Shown piece after piece: positions 22,201 through 28,784 of a stretch of 57,582 nucleotides of DNA. The stretch is taken from positions 1-57,582 of the forward strand of contig NZ_JAGHQT010000023.1 in the NCBI RefSeq assembly GCF_017744155.1. The letters run 5' to 3'. How positions within the stretch are numbered: the stretch's first letter is position 1; every line of letters begins with the position of its first letter. This DNA comes from Endozoicomonas sp. G2_1. GTDB taxonomy: Bacteria; Pseudomonadota; Gammaproteobacteria; Enterobacterales; Alteromonadaceae. Under the pieces are notes generated by a model. The model was not told where the DNA came from. It saw only the letters and a list, made by a program, of their open reading frames with translations, and did no database searches. The translations under genes and the position numbers were made by a program.

Positions 22201-24209
22201 GAACTATTCTCGCTGTCTGAAATCTGCAAATCTTCAGCACTTTGTTCAGTTTCTACCTGAGAAATAGCCTCTTGTTCGTTGGCGCCATTAACTTCATTAG
22301 CAACATTCTCGATCTGGATATCGGCCTGATTGTCGACCTCGCTTACAGCAACGTTAGTTAAGTCCTCTACCTCAACATCATTCTCCGCTACAACATCAGT
22401 TTCGGCATCATTATTAGCTAGCGTTGGCTCTGGTAAGGTATTAATCGCTTGTTCGTTTTCTATATTTTGCTGCCAAGCTTCTTCAACTCGTGCATTACCT
22501 TCTTGCACTCGCACAGAATGTTCCGCTTGGGCTTGCAAGGCTTGACGCTGCTTAACCTTATCCGCATAGCTTTTTGCCATATGTGCCTTAACTGGATCAA
22601 CCAATACACTGTGTGATAGCTGCTTAACCGTGTTTTTATCCCCACCCTCGGCAATAGTTTTGAGTAACCTTCCAAAATCTTTCGGATTAAAAAATTCTCC
22701 GCTTTGCTCGCGTTTGGCTTTCTCTTTCAACAACCGGTCAATCAACTCACTACCATGCTGCTGATAATTACCCTGAGCATCATCAATGGCTTTTAACGTG
22801 TTGTTTTCAAATTCAGGCTTAAGTTGCAAATAAGCTTGACCATTATCACTTTCAACCACATCGTACTGCTCACTAATACCTAATTTGCTAGCAGCTGTTG
22901 TCGCGGCAATTTTACTGCTGAACTGATTGCCATCTTTGGTCAGTACAAAAGGTGATAACGCCAAGTTAACCTCACCGGTTTCTTGGTTTACTTGCTCTTC
23001 AGGACGATACCTTTTGTTGTAAGCCGTCCACTGCAAATCACTAGTATCTTTGTCTTGAACAAAGTCACCATTTTCATTTACAGGGGCTTGTATTAGTTCT
23101 GCTTCAGGCAAATTATCCTGTTCAAATGCTTGACCACTTGCTAGTGGTGTTGTTTTTCTAACTTTATCAACAACCTTTCCAACACCAGAAAAAGCAGCAC
23201 CCGCCCCAGCACCCGCGATTGCTTCATTGAAAAACGCTTTATCAATATCTTGGTTAAGCTCAATATTTTCATCGATAAACTCTTGGCCAACCCGGTTTTG
23301 AGTCCGTTGCTCAATAGCACCTTGACTACCCTCTGTCACCCCTTCAATAGCAATTTTACCAAGGGCTTGCTTACCTCCTTTTAATAAGCTTTCAAGCGCT
23401 TTACCTCCTAACCCACCAAGTAGAACATTTGATGCTATTAGCTCCGGGCTAGATAAAGTCTCGTTTGCTGCCATATTGGCAATATCCGTTTTAGCGGCTT
23501 CGGCTAATTCTAAGTCACTGGCATTAGGATTTTGCGCTTTCAGTGTAAGCACTCGCTTTCTAAAGGGTTCAACTTCAATTAACTCAGGCCAATCCATAGC
23601 AAGCACCTCTTCGCGCATATCTATTGCTTGCATCCCACCGTATTGAGCATGAGCGGCACCGCCGTATGACAATACATCACCTGTCATTTTACCGTGCTTA
23701 CGCGCGTAACTCTCACTTGCCTTGATTGCTAATTCATTAGCAACTTCTTTGCTTGCCCCACGTTGTAAAGCCTTATTTCTGGCAAAACCAGCAACTTTAG
23801 TTAATGCTAAAGTTCCGCCTTTAACCAATCCACCACCAATAACTAAATCGGCATTCATGCCGACCATGTCCGCTGTCGTAAGTAACCAAGTACGCCAATC
23901 CTTTGCACCATCCCCCAAAGTCAAACTGCCATCATCAGCTCTACTGACAAATTCTTTACCTAATGACTTTCTACCTTCAACACTTAAACTTTCAATTTGC
24001 TCTTGAGCACCTTGCGAACCCCAGTCTCTAACACTATCAAGACCAAACGTTTCACCAATACCGGCTACGCCTTTGTATGCTCCATGTTGCAACATATCGA
24101 CAGTATCACCAATAATACCTTGGTCATTACTTTGCAAACTACTCGTGCTAGTATTGTTCAAACGCGCTTGAACATTACGATAATAATCATTATCAAATTG
24201 ATCGTTCAT
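16206..24209 (-). CDS. Giant polyvalent ejected protein (PLxRFG type)
   Basis: A 2667-aa protein, the last gene of the late operon. Recognisable parts: a pyrophosphatase-like module of polyvalent proteins (QHHYGDITGTKGADGDAVDVF at about residue 800), a zincin-like region with AHEWFHALDNYFG (HExxH at about 1335), a second zincin-like motif LRHELFVHKGL (about 1577), and the diagnostic PLQRFGDYWV (PLxRFG, about 1990). The C-terminal 400 residues are helix-rich (LPD38-like), with hydrophobic stretches such as FAGIMGITALFAGATG. Such proteins are packaged in the head and ejected with the DNA, and related polyvalent proteins counter host defences. Long acidic linkers occur at about 560-700 and 930-1010. 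Whether the metal sites are active is unknown. Confidence 0.85.
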   Translation of the reverse strand: MNDQFDNDYYRNVQARLNNTSTSSLQSNDQGIIGDTVDMLQHGAYKGVAGIGETFGLDSVRDWGSQGAQEQIESLSVEGRKSLGKEFVSRADDGSLTLGDGAKDWRTWLLTTADMVGMNADLVIGGGLVKGGTLALTKVAGFARNKALQRGASKEVANELAIKASESYARKHGKMTGDVLSYGGAAHAQYGGMQAIDMREEVLAMDWPELIEVEPFRKRVLTLKAQNPNASDLELAEAAKTDIANMAANETLSSPELIASNVLLGGLGGKALESLLKGGKQALGKIAIEGVTEGSQGAIEQRTQNRVGQEFIDENIELNQDIDKAFFNEAIAGAGAGAAFSGVGKVVDKVRKTTPLASGQAFEQDNLPEAELIQAPVNENGDFVQDKDTSDLQWTAYNKRYRPEEQVNQETGEVNLALSPFVLTKDGNQFSSKIAATTAASKLGISEQYDVVESDNGQAYLQLKPEFENNTLKAIDDAQGNYQQHGSELIDRLLKEKAKREQSGEFFNPKDFGRLLKTIAEGGDKNTVKQLSHSVLVDPVKAHMAKSYADKVKQRQALQAQAEHSVRVQEGNARVEEAWQQNIENEQAINTLPEPTLANNDAETDVVAENDVEVEDLTNVAVSEVDNQADIQIENVANEVNGANEQEAISQVETEQSAEDLQISDSENSSSQLFEHLPKFEPSHTNENGRPLMAVNDLGPTKYVDEFGEHYGAGEVVTPINLEADSEPVVTLDNKVDRKAHEAATSPLNELPEPSDKQKQVNNYRLGRSEHSGFKVGVENPQGSVRKGVDADGTPWQRTMQHHYGDITGTKGADGDAVDVFIKPGTDDGDLVFVVDQINPHSADFDEHKVMLGFDSIEEAEQAYLANYDDGWQGLGAISAISKDAFKLWLKSDKTNKPFTDKSLRKPKANRKKNAKTNEAEKPTGEKSSTETVDKAVDKTANAKVDNTLANDAVNKENIEQPIEDYGEKIGGARKDVWQGFSEQVAADVDVKTVPLSQSFPQPDYEKLAAQGVDKENLALIALIRATISNKPRRKSTLERWSVEVDVIRKDIAKFLAGKLTIDELVKQMALIDHHHQELPLMLPVMADLPLSQYKDAAKYKIGWGRYGMFKGETYNPPKVFYHVLNGKTTLYSMASDDLGEVQARLKSELQHQAHLPSKKFSKVSVYIDRATKTPYLGWKSSAGVLRIKDFDDPKSARAFLNENPEQVEALLTKLKATPSMRKAENAARVGPARSTNNITSAEFADTFGFRGIEFGNWVEQGKRQQDLNQAYDALMDLAEVLELPPKALSLHGELGLAFGARGRGGKTAAAAHYEPGKVVINLTKKTGAGSLAHEWFHALDNYFGKYKKKGSDFVTEHPYAIGRVIRPKVADAFAELLTAISRSNIPTRALALDKRRSSAYWSQMVEMTARSFERYVIDKLKGREWSNEYLANIVSDKGWNDVDAQGNSTYPYPTDAEAAKINPAFDSLFKAIEHKPTDKGVELYNVNDTLPDDFKGATVSQVENVLDRFLKRYKGLDSLNGVKVYESPEQYHSAEELASEPRLKRRSGAYNVRDNTLLLFAKNLPANYIEETLRHELFVHKGLGVFDKETQAKLLKRLSETRLSKNELLQEIWQHVDRNYGHEPEAIKAEEFFANLAGMVRKHGHHKTLYNQLKRLFAQIGRAIWDWAHDVGLVKSKRIPSQNELVELVYSMADAFEAGHIPNNRAWVVEARNKDANLLSNIPMARASQNALKLLGEQSPSFNLNAITKALGNKLSDMRKHWLGLLPRRYLADLAGKKLPSMARYMGLAQQLDADRTELINDSAAVVDKWRELNGKYPDKARELADLMHESTQLGVDPSKEYQPLTDDKVWDHNSKSFVDAVNPGAVIDAQYVKEKIKVINEQARGRSGEATNKFMQRISELKKRLAFEQNRKKDYPSVREKFLALPNEMQQLFSEVSGHYEKQRDDEREALLARIESLQVNKKQKAALRDQIRAHFENNKVEFYFPLQRFGDYWVRITDGAEEDPETLVFEMFESQAEQQKFLAEQQGKYDDNQVFAGKKFDNMKALDGVSSGFLTDVVASLSELGSIGQEVADQVYQMYLQRLPDLSARKHKIHRKGVKGFHEDALRAFAHNSFHSAYQISKLRHSEEMLNTLEVMKTEAEKLDSTERNQATDLVNEMFKRHDWVMNPQGSAWSNQLTSLGFAWYLGITPAAAMTNLMQTPMVALPVIGSRYGYGKTAKALLEYSKMFVKGGHVDKHLVGDDLKAFEAFKATGVIDKTQTYDLAGVGEGGLEYNSTGYKVMKGIGYLFHHAERYNREVTAMAAYKLARSKGVKYEDAVQQAIDLTYEAHFDYSSSNKARFMQNDFAKVALIFRQHSVNMTYRLWRDFHQMFKGETAEVRGQAQRQFAGIMGITALFAGATGLPLYSALGNLLELVMDDEDDPFEFEVEFRNFLADHLGVAGGQLASNGILDYMTGATISSRIGLNNLWLREPNREMEGRDTVQYYAEQVLGAVFGIALSAGTAYDFIRQGQIERGIESALPKAARDILKGVRYSANGVETLNGDNIIEELGHADIFKQMIGYTPFEVSEQYERNSAVKGHEQRLKRRRSVLLNKYALAVRLRDREFIGEVQKDINRFNKINPELAITAQAKERSLTRRRKNSEQAVNGLVLDKRMKNLDTVVRF

Positions 24210-25733
24210 TTAGTTACTTGCCTTACTCGCTTCGATGAGTTTTGCCAACTGCTTAAAATTTTCTTCACTACGTTCACCACCGGCGATTTTAGCTCGCAAA
24301 TCGGCAATAGCCTGTAGCTCAGGCGTCATTACAAACCGCTTTTTAGGCAAGCCCAAACCTAAAGAGCCAGACAGTGCGTTTCCAATTTGTTTATTTGTTA
24401 ATTGCTCCGGCTCAGGCAAAATGGCATCTAAAACAGCTTTTCCTCCGTCAACAATTTTGTCGGTGCTAGATGTTGTAATATCATAAGCTTCATTAATTAA
24501 CTCTTGCTGTTTGGCTGTTTGTTGCTTCTCTTTCTGATTAACTGCCGCTAATAAATCACCTAAACCAGCACCACTATTACCCTGTTCATCCGCACTCTTC
24601 ATTTGCATATACTGGCGATAACTCAACAATGGTTTTTGTTCATCTTGATCCACTAACGCATTATCAGAGATTACCACTCGATTAATTTGGTCAAGTTCTC
24701 GCAACGCACTTAAGGCATTTGAATCATTTCCCGCATTCATAACATCCTGAAAACTTACCGTTGGTTGCGCACCACCAGTTAACGGATCTGTTGCCATAAA
24801 GTTTTGTTCGTAAAGCTGCTGAAAGGTTTCCATATCTAAACCCTTCTGACCTAAAGCATCAAAGCTACCTTTAGGGTTATTTGCTTTAGGCTGCTTACCG
24901 TAACCACGGGCAACATTTAAAAGTGGCTGTAGCATTTCGCCATAACGCTTACGCACTTGAACCTGATCGATTAAATCAGTTAAAGATACTTGCATCACCT
25001 CATCACCTAGGTGATCACGACCGACGGTCATTGGCACATCGCGTCGACTAGTACCATCTTCATAATCAATTTTTAGACTCGGCACATACTTACCATTACC
25101 AACATTTCTAACAGCTTCTATTTGCTTAGCAACCGCGTTGGCACCAGTTTCAGGGTTAACACCTTCACCAGCACCAATTTCATTAGGAAAAACCCGATTC
25201 ATCAGCGCGAGCAATTCTGGGTTGTTAGGAGGGTAATTAGTTTCACTAGGGTTTAAGTATTTATCCAACAACTGCAAGTCAGCTAAATGATTAGCATCCA
25301 TGTACCGATTCACATCTAACACGGTACCGTCAAACGCTTTAAAATCATCTAACGTAACTTGTTGACCAGCTTGTTCTTTTAACGACAATGCTTGTAAGCC
25401 TTGTTGTAATCTCTCTTGTAATTCAGCCTTGTTTCGCTGGTTTGCTAAGTGAGCTTGCTCACCCCTTAAACTATTTATCTGCAGTTGCTGCAACTCGTCA
25501 GCGCGAGCGTTACGCTGCGCTTGCTGAGCACGAACTTCATCAGAGTTTTGATATTGCAATTTAGCTAGATTTTGCTCTGCCATCTGCTGGTTAATATCAG
25601 CTAGCCCCATACGCCGACTGTGCAGATCACGACTCATTTGATTGATTACTTTTTGTTGCTCTGCTTGCCGATCATCCCTTCTGTTATCACTGGCCAAGCG
25701 CACACCATTAATAAAACCATTTGCATCTAACAT
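24210..25733 (-). CDS. Internal virion protein candidate
   Basis: A 507-aa protein, very Gln/Leu/Ala rich with long coiled-coil-forming helices at residues 20-130 (ADINQQMAEQNLAKLQYQN, RADELQQLQINSL). A mixed domain follows (KIDYEDGTSRRDVPMTVGRD at about 225-245) and a C-terminus ending in charged helices. It lies between the giant ejected protein and three further Gln/Ala-rich proteins, the place of internal core or ejection proteins in podoviruses. No named family is recognised. Confidence 0.6.
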   Translation of the reverse strand: MLDANGFINGVRLASDNRRDDRQAEQQKVINQMSRDLHSRRMGLADINQQMAEQNLAKLQYQNSDEVRAQQAQRNARADELQQLQINSLRGEQAHLANQRNKAELQERLQQGLQALSLKEQAGQQVTLDDFKAFDGTVLDVNRYMDANHLADLQLLDKYLNPSETNYPPNNPELLALMNRVFPNEIGAGEGVNPETGANAVAKQIEAVRNVGNGKYVPSLKIDYEDGTSRRDVPMTVGRDHLGDEVMQVSLTDLIDQVQVRKRYGEMLQPLLNVARGYGKQPKANNPKGSFDALGQKGLDMETFQQLYEQNFMATDPLTGGAQPTVSFQDVMNAGNDSNALSALRELDQINRVVISDNALVDQDEQKPLLSYRQYMQMKSADEQGNSGAGLGDLLAAVNQKEKQQTAKQQELINEAYDITTSSTDKIVDGGKAVLDAILPEPEQLTNKQIGNALSGSLGLGLPKKRFVMTPELQAIADLRAKIAGGERSEENFKQLAKLIEASKASN

Positions 25734-25741
25734 TTTTGCAC

Positions 25742-26395
25742 CTACCCAAATAATTCTCTTGCTAAAACTGAAACGGCGACACTAGCTAATGCTCCCCAAG
25801 GCCCAGCTGCAGCACCAGCGCTTGCGGCCTCTGCCGCCGTTCCTGCCGTACTCACTGTATTTGCTAACTCTACCGCTGTTGTTGTTGCCTCGGCAGCTTC
25901 AGCAACTTCTGCCGCCGTCTGCGCAGTCTCCGCGACTTGAGCAACGTCTTTAGCAGTTTGCGCTGCTTCAGCAACTTCTGCTGCTGTTTGAGCCGTCTCT
26001 GCGACTTCTGCAGCCTCTTTTACTTGATTAGCAGCTTCGACAGCTTCACCCGCATCTAAAGCGCTGGCAATTTCTTGGCCATTTGCCAATTCACCGGCAT
26101 TAGCTGCAACCTGTTCACCACCTTCAAGAGCATTAGCAATATCACCAGGGCTCGCTTGATTACCTGCATCAACAACATCTTTTGCAGCATTGGTAGTATC
26201 TTTGTAATAATCGTAACCATGCTTTCCAGCATAACCTGCAACAGTAGAATACCCAGCTTTGCGGCTTTGGCGGTTTGCATTTTCAGCATTTTGGTTCACC
26301 ATTTCTCGCTGATGTTCTCTACGGGCAGCGTTGGCCAAGCCAACTTCACCTTGACGCTTAACATCATTACCCAATTCAAGTAATCCATAAGTCAT
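25742..26395 (-). CDS. Ala-rich putative ejection protein
   Basis: A 217-aa protein. Residues about 115-190 are a run of Ala/Glu heptad-like repeats (AEVAEAAQTA units), a long amphipathic helix. The C-terminus is hydrophobic and glycine-rich (AGAAAGPWGALASVAVSVLA), which could insert into a membrane. Its start overlaps the stop of the gene before (26395). It probably belongs to the internal proteins delivered with the DNA. Unknown family. Confidence 0.55.
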   Translation of the reverse strand: MTYGLLELGNDVKRQGEVGLANAARREHQREMVNQNAENANRQSRKAGYSTVAGYAGKHGYDYYKDTTNAAKDVVDAGNQASPGDIANALEGGEQVAANAGELANGQEIASALDAGEAVEAANQVKEAAEVAETAQTAAEVAEAAQTAKDVAQVAETAQTAAEVAEAAEATTTAVELANTVSTAGTAAEAASAGAAAGPWGALASVAVSVLARELFG

Positions 26396-26853
26396 TAACT
26401 TATCCCCGTATTGGTTGCCACCGCATTGCTAGCACCAGTAATAGCGTTAATTTTTCTCTGTTGGCTTGCCTGGCGAATGTTATTTTTTGCGTGAACTTTC
26501 GCAAGGGCCTTGTCAGCACTATGGTCAACCGTCAAATCTGAAAGCCCCATACGCTGCCGACGATTATTAACACTCGCTTCAGCAACATCAAAAGACTGCT
26601 CAACGTTGTCATCGACTCGACCTATTTGTTGATCAACTAGATCTCGACCTAGCGTTGCGTCAAATAACTCACCATGAATAGGCATAAAACGTTGCTGGTA
26701 ATCTTGCCATTGATCACGACGAATTTGAGCGTTAAGCCGACTAGCATAGCCATCTTCACCACGATTAAAGCGATATCGAAAAGAGTAAGGGTTATTTGCA
26801 TCTAATCCTTGGCGATCATCTAACGCCTCTAAGCTGCCACGAAAAGGATTCAT
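26395..26853 (-). CDS. Putative internal virion protein
   Basis: A 152-aa protein of Gln/Arg/Asn-rich helices (FRYRFNRGEDGYASRLNAQI, QQRKINAITGASNAV). Together with its neighbours it makes a block of coupled small structural genes before the giant protein. The motif RRQRMGLSDL resembles SRRMGLADI in the 507-aa protein, suggesting a shared element. Function inferred from position. Confidence 0.5.
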   Translation of the reverse strand: MNPFRGSLEALDDRQGLDANNPYSFRYRFNRGEDGYASRLNAQIRRDQWQDYQQRFMPIHGELFDATLGRDLVDQQIGRVDDNVEQSFDVAEASVNNRRQRMGLSDLTVDHSADKALAKVHAKNNIRQASQQRKINAITGASNAVATNTGIS

Positions 26854-26854
26854 A

Positions 26855-27421
26855 TCAACCTCCCGATCTTAGTGTTTCAGCCGCAAAACCAAAGCCAGTT
26901 GAAGCTAATTCATTATTTTGCTGCCTGTTATAGCTATTATTAGCCGCCGCATTGGCAGCAACCTCTGCACTATTTGCAGCAATATCTTGTAAGCCTTGTT
27001 GTGCCGATGTTGCTTGACCTTCACCCAAAGCAACAATATTCTGCAAACCACCAACATAACTGTTTTGGTTATCAACTTGGCCCCGGTTTATGGCATCAGC
27101 TTGGTTTTGCCCTTGCTGGGCGGCTGTTGAAGAGTGGACGTTGATTGCCTGGCCACTATTAGGATCAATACCTTGACTGGATAACGCACGATGATTTTCA
27201 TCATTAATGCTACTAAATGCTTGAGTAAACTCTGCATTAGTATCACCGGCGACACGCTCGTACTGGCTATCGTCATTCAGTGATCTAACATCTGCAATAT
27301 ACTCATTTTGAACAGGGACCAACCTGTCTTGATAATACTGATAACGTTCGTTGGCAATTTCTGCTGCAACCTTATCATCTTCAGTTTCTCTATCAGGGGT
27401 ATCACTACCACCAATACACAT
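26855..27421 (-). CDS. Putative internal virion protein
   Basis: A 188-aa Gln/Asn/Ala-rich helical protein. It starts MCIGGSDTPDRE and ends GFGFAAETLRSGG. The segment RYQYYQDRLVPVQNEYIADV resembles the WQDYQQRFMPIHGELFDATL stretch of the next gene's product, so the two may be distant duplicates. It is similar in style to podovirus core proteins. No named family. Confidence 0.5.
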   Translation of the reverse strand: MCIGGSDTPDRETEDDKVAAEIANERYQYYQDRLVPVQNEYIADVRSLNDDSQYERVAGDTNAEFTQAFSSINDENHRALSSQGIDPNSGQAINVHSSTAAQQGQNQADAINRGQVDNQNSYVGGLQNIVALGEGQATSAQQGLQDIAANSAEVAANAAANNSYNRQQNNELASTGFGFAAETLRSGG

Positions 27422-27424
27422 AAG

Positions 27425-27877
27425 TCACCTTAAGCTAGCTTGGTAATCAGAAAAAGCTTCGCTTAAATAATGCCGTCTTATTGTTGGTGAAATTTCTCTC
27501 ATCCAAGAATAACCGCCAACTAAATAAGCACAATGACACACAATTTCGACAATATTGTTTCGTAAAACAAAGGCTAATTGCTGTTCGTGATCATTGCCTT
27601 TTTCTAATTCATTACTGTCCAACCAAGCGTTAAAGCCGGTCGACAGTACAGCCATGAGGCTTTGATTGTGTTTTATAAAAAATGAATTATTTGGAAGTTC
27701 AATTAACATACACCAAAAGGCTCTCTCAATATGGCCTTTAGTAACTGGCTTATCACCATCAACCACATCATCAAGCAACTGGCATAATTGTCCCAAGTCA
27801 ATACAATAACGTACCGCAAGGGTATTACCTTTCAAAACTCGATTAAGAAAGTTTTCTTCATCATGCAAAATACTCAT
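27425..27877 (-). CDS. Conserved phage structural-region protein
   Basis: A 150-aa protein of a type I recognise from many podovirus genomes but that has no known function. Its pattern is a LAVRYCIDLGQLCQLLDDVVDGDKPVTKGHIERAFWCMLIELPNN region, then AFVLRNNIVEIVCHCAYLVGGYSW. The acidic IDLGQ...DDVVDGD cluster might bind metal. It begins the block leading to the giant ejected protein and follows the fibre genes. Confidence 0.6.
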   Translation of the reverse strand: MSILHDEENFLNRVLKGNTLAVRYCIDLGQLCQLLDDVVDGDKPVTKGHIERAFWCMLIELPNNSFFIKHNQSLMAVLSTGFNAWLDSNELEKGNDHEQQLAFVLRNNIVEIVCHCAYLVGGYSWMREISPTIRRHYLSEAFSDYQASLR

Positions 27878-27931
27878 ATTGAGTACAATTTACACTAACA
27901 AACAAGTCACATCAATGTATGACTAATCAAG

Positions 27932-28270
27932 TCAAGCAATAAAATTCAAATCTAGTCGGTAGCTGGTTTTTTCGGTAATAATAGGTTTACCGGCAGGTAA
28001 ATTATTAGAGTAAACAATAATTCTTGCCGAAAACTTACCTGGTATTAAATTAGGTATTCCCCCTAATCGCAAGAAAATGCTAGCCCCGCTAAAACTAATA
28101 TAATTACCATCATCATCAGAGGTAAATTCTTTACCATCAAACTCAATGCCAACTTTAGTTATTCCTTGAGCACTAAAATCGAAAATAACACCATTGAGTT
28201 TCAGGTTGGTTATTTCTCTTGGGTAATTTCTACCTATATAAACGTCTAGCTTTTTTCTAAACACTTGCAT
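27932..28270 (-). CDS. Putative fibre-associated protein
   Basis: A 112-aa beta-rich protein (KLDVYIGRNYPREITNLKLNG, PGKFSARIIVYSNNLPAGKPII). The composition fits a small receptor-binding or baseplate-like accessory with an immunoglobulin-like sheet. It is located directly after the tail proteins in transcription order. No named family. Confidence 0.5.
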   Translation of the reverse strand: MQVFRKKLDVYIGRNYPREITNLKLNGVIFDFSAQGITKVGIEFDGKEFTSDDDGNYISFSGASIFLRLGGIPNLIPGKFSARIIVYSNNLPAGKPIITEKTSYRLDLNFIA

Positions 28271-28282
28271 GATGCCTCCTAA

Positions 28283-28774
28283 TTAATCAGGGACATAATC
28301 AACGCGAGTTTCAATCACTGCGTTATCAACAGAAACACCGGCAGTACCTGGTGAAGTAACTTTTCTAACCCAAATAGCCATGTGCTGACCGGCTGGCAAA
28401 TTTGGTCGGTTAATAGCGTTGGCAAGACCGTTAGCTGTACTAAACGAAACACCACTTGGCGCCGTGTTGATATCAGATATTGCCTGTTCAACACCATTAA
28501 CAGCAGAAGTACCAGCGCCGATCGAAATAACGGTGCCTGCACTAGGTGTGTTAGAAACGATAAAGTTTCTGACTAACTGAGCTAATTCACTTGCATGCTC
28601 ATTTTTAATGTAGATACACGCATACTCTGTTTTACCGTCACGCGCTTCGTCCGAAGTTGTATGGGGGAACAAATCACCGAGTTTTGCTGATGTTAACTTG
28701 TTTGATGTGATTGCACCGCCCAAACCGTTGGTAGTCTTATAGTAGGGTAACTGCGTCGCTAGAATAGTGGCCAC
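28283..28774 (-). CDS. Putative tail/fibre protein
   Basis: A 163-aa protein with KTTNGLGGAITSNKL at the start and a beta-sandwich-like body (TEYACIYIKNEHASELAQLV, GQHMAIWVRKVTSPGTAGVS). The text ACIYIKNEH...IWVRK matches small virion proteins found next to fibre genes in podoviruses. It lies 10 bp from the 975-aa protein and is co-transcribed. Function inferred. Confidence 0.55.
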   Translation of the reverse strand: MATILATQLPYYKTTNGLGGAITSNKLTSAKLGDLFPHTTSDEARDGKTEYACIYIKNEHASELAQLVRNFIVSNTPSAGTVISIGAGTSAVNGVEQAISDINTAPSGVSFSTANGLANAINRPNLPAGQHMAIWVRKVTSPGTAGVSVDNAVIETRVDYVPD

Positions 28775-28784
28775 ATGACCTCCT

